This document shows positions 59,581-62,293 of a stretch of 62,293 nt of DNA, one piece after another (position 1 is the stretch's first letter; the number at the start of each line of letters is the position of its first letter). The stretch lies in the IMG/VR virus record IMGVR_UViG_3300031726_000004, positions 1 through 62,293 of that record; one strand, given 5' to 3'. Below the pieces are notes generated by a model, which was given only the letters and a program-made list of their open reading frames with translations, did no database searches and was not told the DNA's origin. The stretch is from a virus. The position numbers were made by a program, and so were the translations under genes.

Positions 59581-60208
59581 CGTCCCGACAGTCCAGTTAG
59601 GCGACCTCACCGTGTTCGGCAAATTCCCGTTGCCGATGATGAAGGCTCTAGCGGTCATCACGACCTGTCTGCATGAAGCCTATGACGACGTGTCGGGATT
59701 TCCGCCCGGCACCTCGAAAGACAAGTGCCTTTTCACATCGCTCGCGGTGCGCGACTTCCTTGTGCGGATCGGATTTCCAGATGCCACCGTGCGCGGTGTC
59801 GCGCTCTACATGGCCGCCATCGATCGCGATGACGATTTGATCCATTCGATTGGCGTCGGGATGCCCGGCTCATTTCAATTGCCCGGCAAGTTCAACGGGC
59901 ACGCGGTCTGCACCGTGCCATCGCTCAACCTGTTGATCGACACCACGCTGTATCAGGCGATCCGCCCGGCATGGGCCGGCGCGGTGCGCGGCATGATGGC
60001 TGTCGAATACGGCCCACCCCGGCCGCACCAAATCATCCATGGCCGCCCCGGCATTGCCGGCGTGCAGATGAAAGGGGACGATCGCGACGTCATCATCGTT
60101 TGGCTCGACAGGCCCGAACTGAATTGGCGCAACAGTGAAGACTTCCGAGTCCGCAATCACAGACGCATCGGTGTCACCAAGGCTTTGTGCGAGATATACG
60201 GGCAATAA
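59570..60208 (+). CDS. Cysteine peptidase/transglutaminase-like protein
   Basis: The 212-residue protein starts MNDDVPTVQLGDLTVFGKFP at ATG 59570. Its motif order is GTSKDKCLFTSLAVRDFL (Cys), KFNGHAVCTVPSLN (His) and LNLLIDTTLYQAIRPAW (Asp), the Cys-His-Asp arrangement of papain-, transglutaminase- or NAT-fold enzymes. This suggests a real catalytic protein. It is the last rightward gene and is followed by a terminator that mainly serves the opposite strand. Confidence 0.75.
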   Translation: MNDDVPTVQLGDLTVFGKFPLPMMKALAVITTCLHEAYDDVSGFPPGTSKDKCLFTSLAVRDFLVRIGFPDATVRGVALYMAAIDRDDDLIHSIGVGMPGSFQLPGKFNGHAVCTVPSLNLLIDTTLYQAIRPAWAGAVRGMMAVEYGPPRPHQIIHGRPGIAGVQMKGDDRDVIIVWLDRPELNWRNSEDFRVRNHRRIGVTKALCEIYGQ

Positions 60209-60234
60209 AAAAAGCCCCGCGCGAGGCGGGGCTT
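60205..60234 (-). terminator. Terminator of the late (leftward) operon
   Basis: AAGCCCCGC (60212-60220) pairs with GCGGGGCTT (60226-60234) around a five-base loop. On the minus strand the hairpin is followed by a T-run (A-run 60206-60212 on plus), so it ends leftward transcription from the late operon. On the plus strand it may also act as a weaker stop for the rightward operon. Confidence 0.9.
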
Positions 60235-60252
60235 GAAGGGCGATGACCGGGG

Positions 60253-60330
60253 CTAAATCATCGCGGAGATAACAGCAACCAGCAATGGGGCTGCTATCAC
60301 CAGAAACGGCCACAGCCGAAACATCGTCAT
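60253..60330 (-). CDS. 25-residue single-TM micropeptide
   Basis: The product MTMFRLWPFLVIAAPLLVAV (then five residues) is a single hydrophobic helix. ATG 60330 overlaps the upstream stop (ATGA). It is the last gene before the terminator. It may be a lysis or membrane-associated peptide; function is unknown. Confidence 0.5.
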   Translation of the reverse strand: MTMFRLWPFLVIAAPLLVAVISAMI

Positions 60331-60788
60331 GTCTTGGTTGTGGCAATGGTCGCGATCGGCTCAGCCGTCGCGATCTTCTCTCTTAGCTCGGTGCATGTCT
60401 TGCGCACGGCCTCCGTCATCATTGCGCATTGTTCGATGCTGTCGAATGTGCGCTTGGCTTGATCCCGGTACAGTGCCGCCGTTTCATTGAGAAAGGTGAT
60501 CGTGTTGTTGACTTCAGCCGCTTGTGCCTCGGCCTTCGCCGCCATGTCCAGCAACTCCCGGCCCATGGCTTCAATCGCCTTGGCTGCGGTCTCATAGTCA
60601 CGCGCCACCGCTTCAGCGCTCAGCGCGCCTACACGCGTGATGCCTTCCCTATGCGTCACGTAGTCCGGCATGGGTTCGATAATGGTCTGAGTCGCGCGAC
60701 GTGGCAAGTGAGCAACCACGTCGCCGACTTCCTGCTCCAACGCATCAACATCGAACACAGGGGCATGCCGCAAACGATCCGTCGTCAT
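60327..60788 (-). CDS. Helical structural-type protein
   Basis: The 153-residue protein starts MTTDRLRHAPVFDVDALEQE at ATG 60788; GTG 60791, eight bases from AGGAG, is an alternative. It is largely coiled-coil (RELLDMAAKAEAQAAEVNNT, EAVRKTCTELREKI). Its role is unknown, but its place in the late operon suggests a virion or lysis-related role. Confidence 0.65.
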   Translation of the reverse strand: MTTDRLRHAPVFDVDALEQEVGDVVAHLPRRATQTIIEPMPDYVTHREGITRVGALSAEAVARDYETAAKAIEAMGRELLDMAAKAEAQAAEVNNTITFLNETAALYRDQAKRTFDSIEQCAMMTEAVRKTCTELREKIATAEPIATIATTKT

Positions 60789-60887
60789 CACGTGGCAATC
60801 TCCTTTCGCAAGTGAAGCTGACGGAATGCTACTTGAACGCCCGCGCAAATTCCTTGTTGATATCTCGCAAAATCACCGTGGATATCT

Positions 60888-61301
60888 TCAGCCGCCAACC
60901 GGCGTTGTGTCGGTTGCGGATGTTTCACCGGTCACAGCATCGACGACGGGAGGCGGCACCGGCACCGGCATCGCGGCCTTGATACTGGCAACGCTGGCAA
61001 CGATGGTGTCGGTGGAAGCGACAATCGCGGCCAAGTCTTCAGCATCGACGGGGACACCGGGGACGATGCCTGCGATTTGCGCTTTGAGATCGATCACTTG
61101 CGCTTCGACCGTGGTCAATTCGGTGGTCGCTTCGGTGATCGCAACGCCCTGCGTTGTGACGGCTTCGACAAGGGCTTGGACTTCAGGGACTAGCGCCATA
61201 AGTATTTTCTCCACGCGTGTTTCCCAAAGGCTTGATTGCCATTGGGCATTCAAAAGAAGTTGCAGATCGGCATGAATGGTATCGAGTGTTGCGACGACCA
61301 T
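60888..61301 (-). CDS. Coiled-coil protein of late operon
   Basis: The 137-residue protein starts MVVATLDTIHADLQLLLNAQ at ATG 61301, behind AAGG. A coiled coil (TTQGVAITEATTELTTVEAQ, VIDLKAQIAGIVPG) is followed by a Pro/Val-rich end. Similar phage proteins are common; function is unknown. Confidence 0.65.
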   Translation of the reverse strand: MVVATLDTIHADLQLLLNAQWQSSLWETRVEKILMALVPEVQALVEAVTTQGVAITEATTELTTVEAQVIDLKAQIAGIVPGVPVDAEDLAAIVASTDTIVASVASIKAAMPVPVPPPVVDAVTGETSATDTTPVGG

Positions 61302-61311
61302 TTGTGAACCT

Positions 61312-62145
61312 TCATTTCATGACATGCGTGATCACGGTCAACACCAACGCGCCGATGCCGATCACCATGCCGGTCACACCGAAAACGAAACCGCGTCCGT
61401 CTGTCGTGTCGTTTCGCTTGTCGGATTGTTGATCGCGATATTCGATGCGCGCCGCCGCGTGTCCGGTGTTGCCACCTTCGCCTTTGTCCAGTCGCGACTT
61501 GACGTCCAGAATTTGCGTGCTCAAGCCGGCGATCGACGTTTGAAACAACGCCTGCAATTGCTTGATGTTTTCGATGGTCGATCCCTCGCTCTTGGCGATT
61601 GCGAGCGCAGATGATTTCTGTGTTTCGCCTGCGGCTTCCTTCTGTGCCTGCAAGGCGGCTGCGATGGCTGTCGATGATGCCAAGGTCAATTGATCGGTTC
61701 GCTTGTCGCGCTCGCTGAATTGCTGATCAATGCGAATGAAGCGCTGATCAGAAATATCGTTCATGCCCTTGAGCGCGGTCTGGATCACCGAAAAGCGGCC
61801 TTCGATCAACTCGCGCAAGTGCACGGCGGCTTCCGCGATTTCATTTGGCCGCTTCTTGACTTCGTCGTCGATGTGGTCAAACGCCTTGTTGACGGCAATG
61901 TAGCGTTCCTCGAAACGCGCCCATAGCTCGCCAACCGTTGGGGATTTGTTGGCTTGCTGTTGCAACAGATCGACAGCACGGTCCATGCCATCGAGCCGGA
62001 TTTCGACCACCCCGCGCAAACCGTCGATCGCGGCGGCCAATTGCTTGGTGGTCAGAACGGTCGGATCGGGCACCGGCCGTCGATCAAAAATTGACGTCTC
62101 GTTTTCGCCCGCGACCAGATCAGGATTTTCGGGCAACGACCCCAT
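61312..62145 (-). CDS. Membrane-anchored coiled-coil protein
   Basis: The 277-residue protein starts MGSLPENPDLVAGENETSIF at ATG 62145, with GAGG seven bases upstream (GTG 62151 is an alternative). A long helical region (residues 35-215) is followed by a C-terminal membrane helix (GFVFGVTGMVIGIGALVLTV). This tail-anchored topology resembles phage spanin-like or exclusion proteins, but the function is unknown. Confidence 0.7.
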   Translation of the reverse strand: MGSLPENPDLVAGENETSIFDRRPVPDPTVLTTKQLAAAIDGLRGVVEIRLDGMDRAVDLLQQQANKSPTVGELWARFEERYIAVNKAFDHIDDEVKKRPNEIAEAAVHLRELIEGRFSVIQTALKGMNDISDQRFIRIDQQFSERDKRTDQLTLASSTAIAAALQAQKEAAGETQKSSALAIAKSEGSTIENIKQLQALFQTSIAGLSTQILDVKSRLDKGEGGNTGHAAARIEYRDQQSDKRNDTTDGRGFVFGVTGMVIGIGALVLTVITHVMK

Positions 62146-62147
62146 GC

Positions 62148-62293
62148 TCACACCTCGCGATCAAGGTTGCCGGGCTTGTGCAACAGCAGATAGGTCAACG
62201 CCTCGGTGAGACTGTGCACCAGTCGATTGCGCACCGCGACATTGGATGGACATACGGTCTTATCGGGATCGGCATCATCGAAGTGATAGACGA
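62148..62293 (-). CDS. Small protein running through the window edge (junction gene)
   Basis: The frame is open from the right edge to TGA at 62150-62148. Joined to bases 16-1 of the window it starts ATG (16-14) and gives a complete 53-residue protein starting MHVVVIVYHFDDADPDKTVC and ending NLDREV. GAGGAAG precedes the ATG. The product is small and alpha/beta; function is unknown. It proves that the window edges are contiguous. Confidence 0.75.
   Translation of the reverse strand, partial: VYHFDDADPDKTVCPSNVAVRNRLVHSLTEALTYLLLHKPGNLDREV

Noticed and set aside
1-62293. tRNA genes, reverse transcriptase (DGR) and transposases
   Set aside because: No cloverleaf with a T-loop signature, no YxDD-type reverse transcriptase and no DDE transposase was seen on reading; a tRNAscan run would be decisive for tRNAs.

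Overview
This 62,293-base window reads as the complete genome of a temperate, contractile-tailed bacteriophage. The two window edges join into one circle: read across the edge, the minus strand gives an intact 53-codon gene (ATG at 16-14, stop at 62150-62148) with a Shine-Dalgarno sequence in front of it. The window is therefore probably a circularly closed or circularly permuted assembly, not a fragment. The host is probably an alphaproteobacterium, perhaps Rhizobiales. Reasons: GC-rich sequence, a GcrA-type cell-cycle regulator (41482-41934), and many small genes of types familiar from rhizobial phages. The host assignment is an inference.

Layout. (1) 28543 down to 1, minus strand: late operon. 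It holds a lambda-type head module (Nu1-like small terminase, GpA large terminase, portal, gpW-like connector, S49 protease with nested scaffold, decoration protein, major capsid protein). Next comes a P2-type tail (connectors, spike V, W, J, I, fibre proteins, sheath, tube, chaperone, tape measure, U, X, D), then endolysin and holin candidates. The operon continues across the window edge into 62293-60253 and stops at a terminator at 60205-60234. Inside the head module sits an unusual 861-residue protein with two SPRY-like domains and about 18 short beta-type repeats. (2) 28676-31660, plus strand: early accessory operon starting with an ArdC-type antirestriction protein. Its two promoters share a perfect operator, TAGGGC-N5-GCCCTA, and it ends at a strong terminator. 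(3) 31716-32147: non-coding gap with odd composition. (4) 34473-32148, minus strand: a lambda-gpZ-like tail protein and three unknown genes. (5) 42242-34739, minus strand: lytic early operon with Cro/YdaS-like repressor, GcrA-like regulator, VRR-NUC nuclease, small zinc proteins, Cas4/RecB-like nuclease, a protein with an SSB-type tail, and primase-helicase. An AT-rich tract with CTGATAC repeats lies at the 3' end of the primase gene and is a candidate replication origin. (6) 42337-60208, plus strand: CI-like repressor, a DnaA domain IV protein, many small unknown genes, a 700-base CGCAACG-rich tract, a large serine integrase, a membrane protein with a ten-copy 9-bp repeat, several helix-turn-helix regulators, and a tightly packed cassette of small genes (55933-60208).

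How it works together. CI (rightward) and Cro (leftward) form the lysogeny switch at 42243-42336. The serine integrase inserts the genome. The leftward early operon replicates DNA and may reprogram host GcrA/CcrM-dependent transcription. ArdC protects incoming DNA. The late operon builds a lambda-like head on a P2-like contractile tail and lyses the cell. Most small genes overlap by ATGA or GTGA, which shows translational coupling. No tRNA, CRISPR array, reverse transcriptase or insertion sequence was seen.
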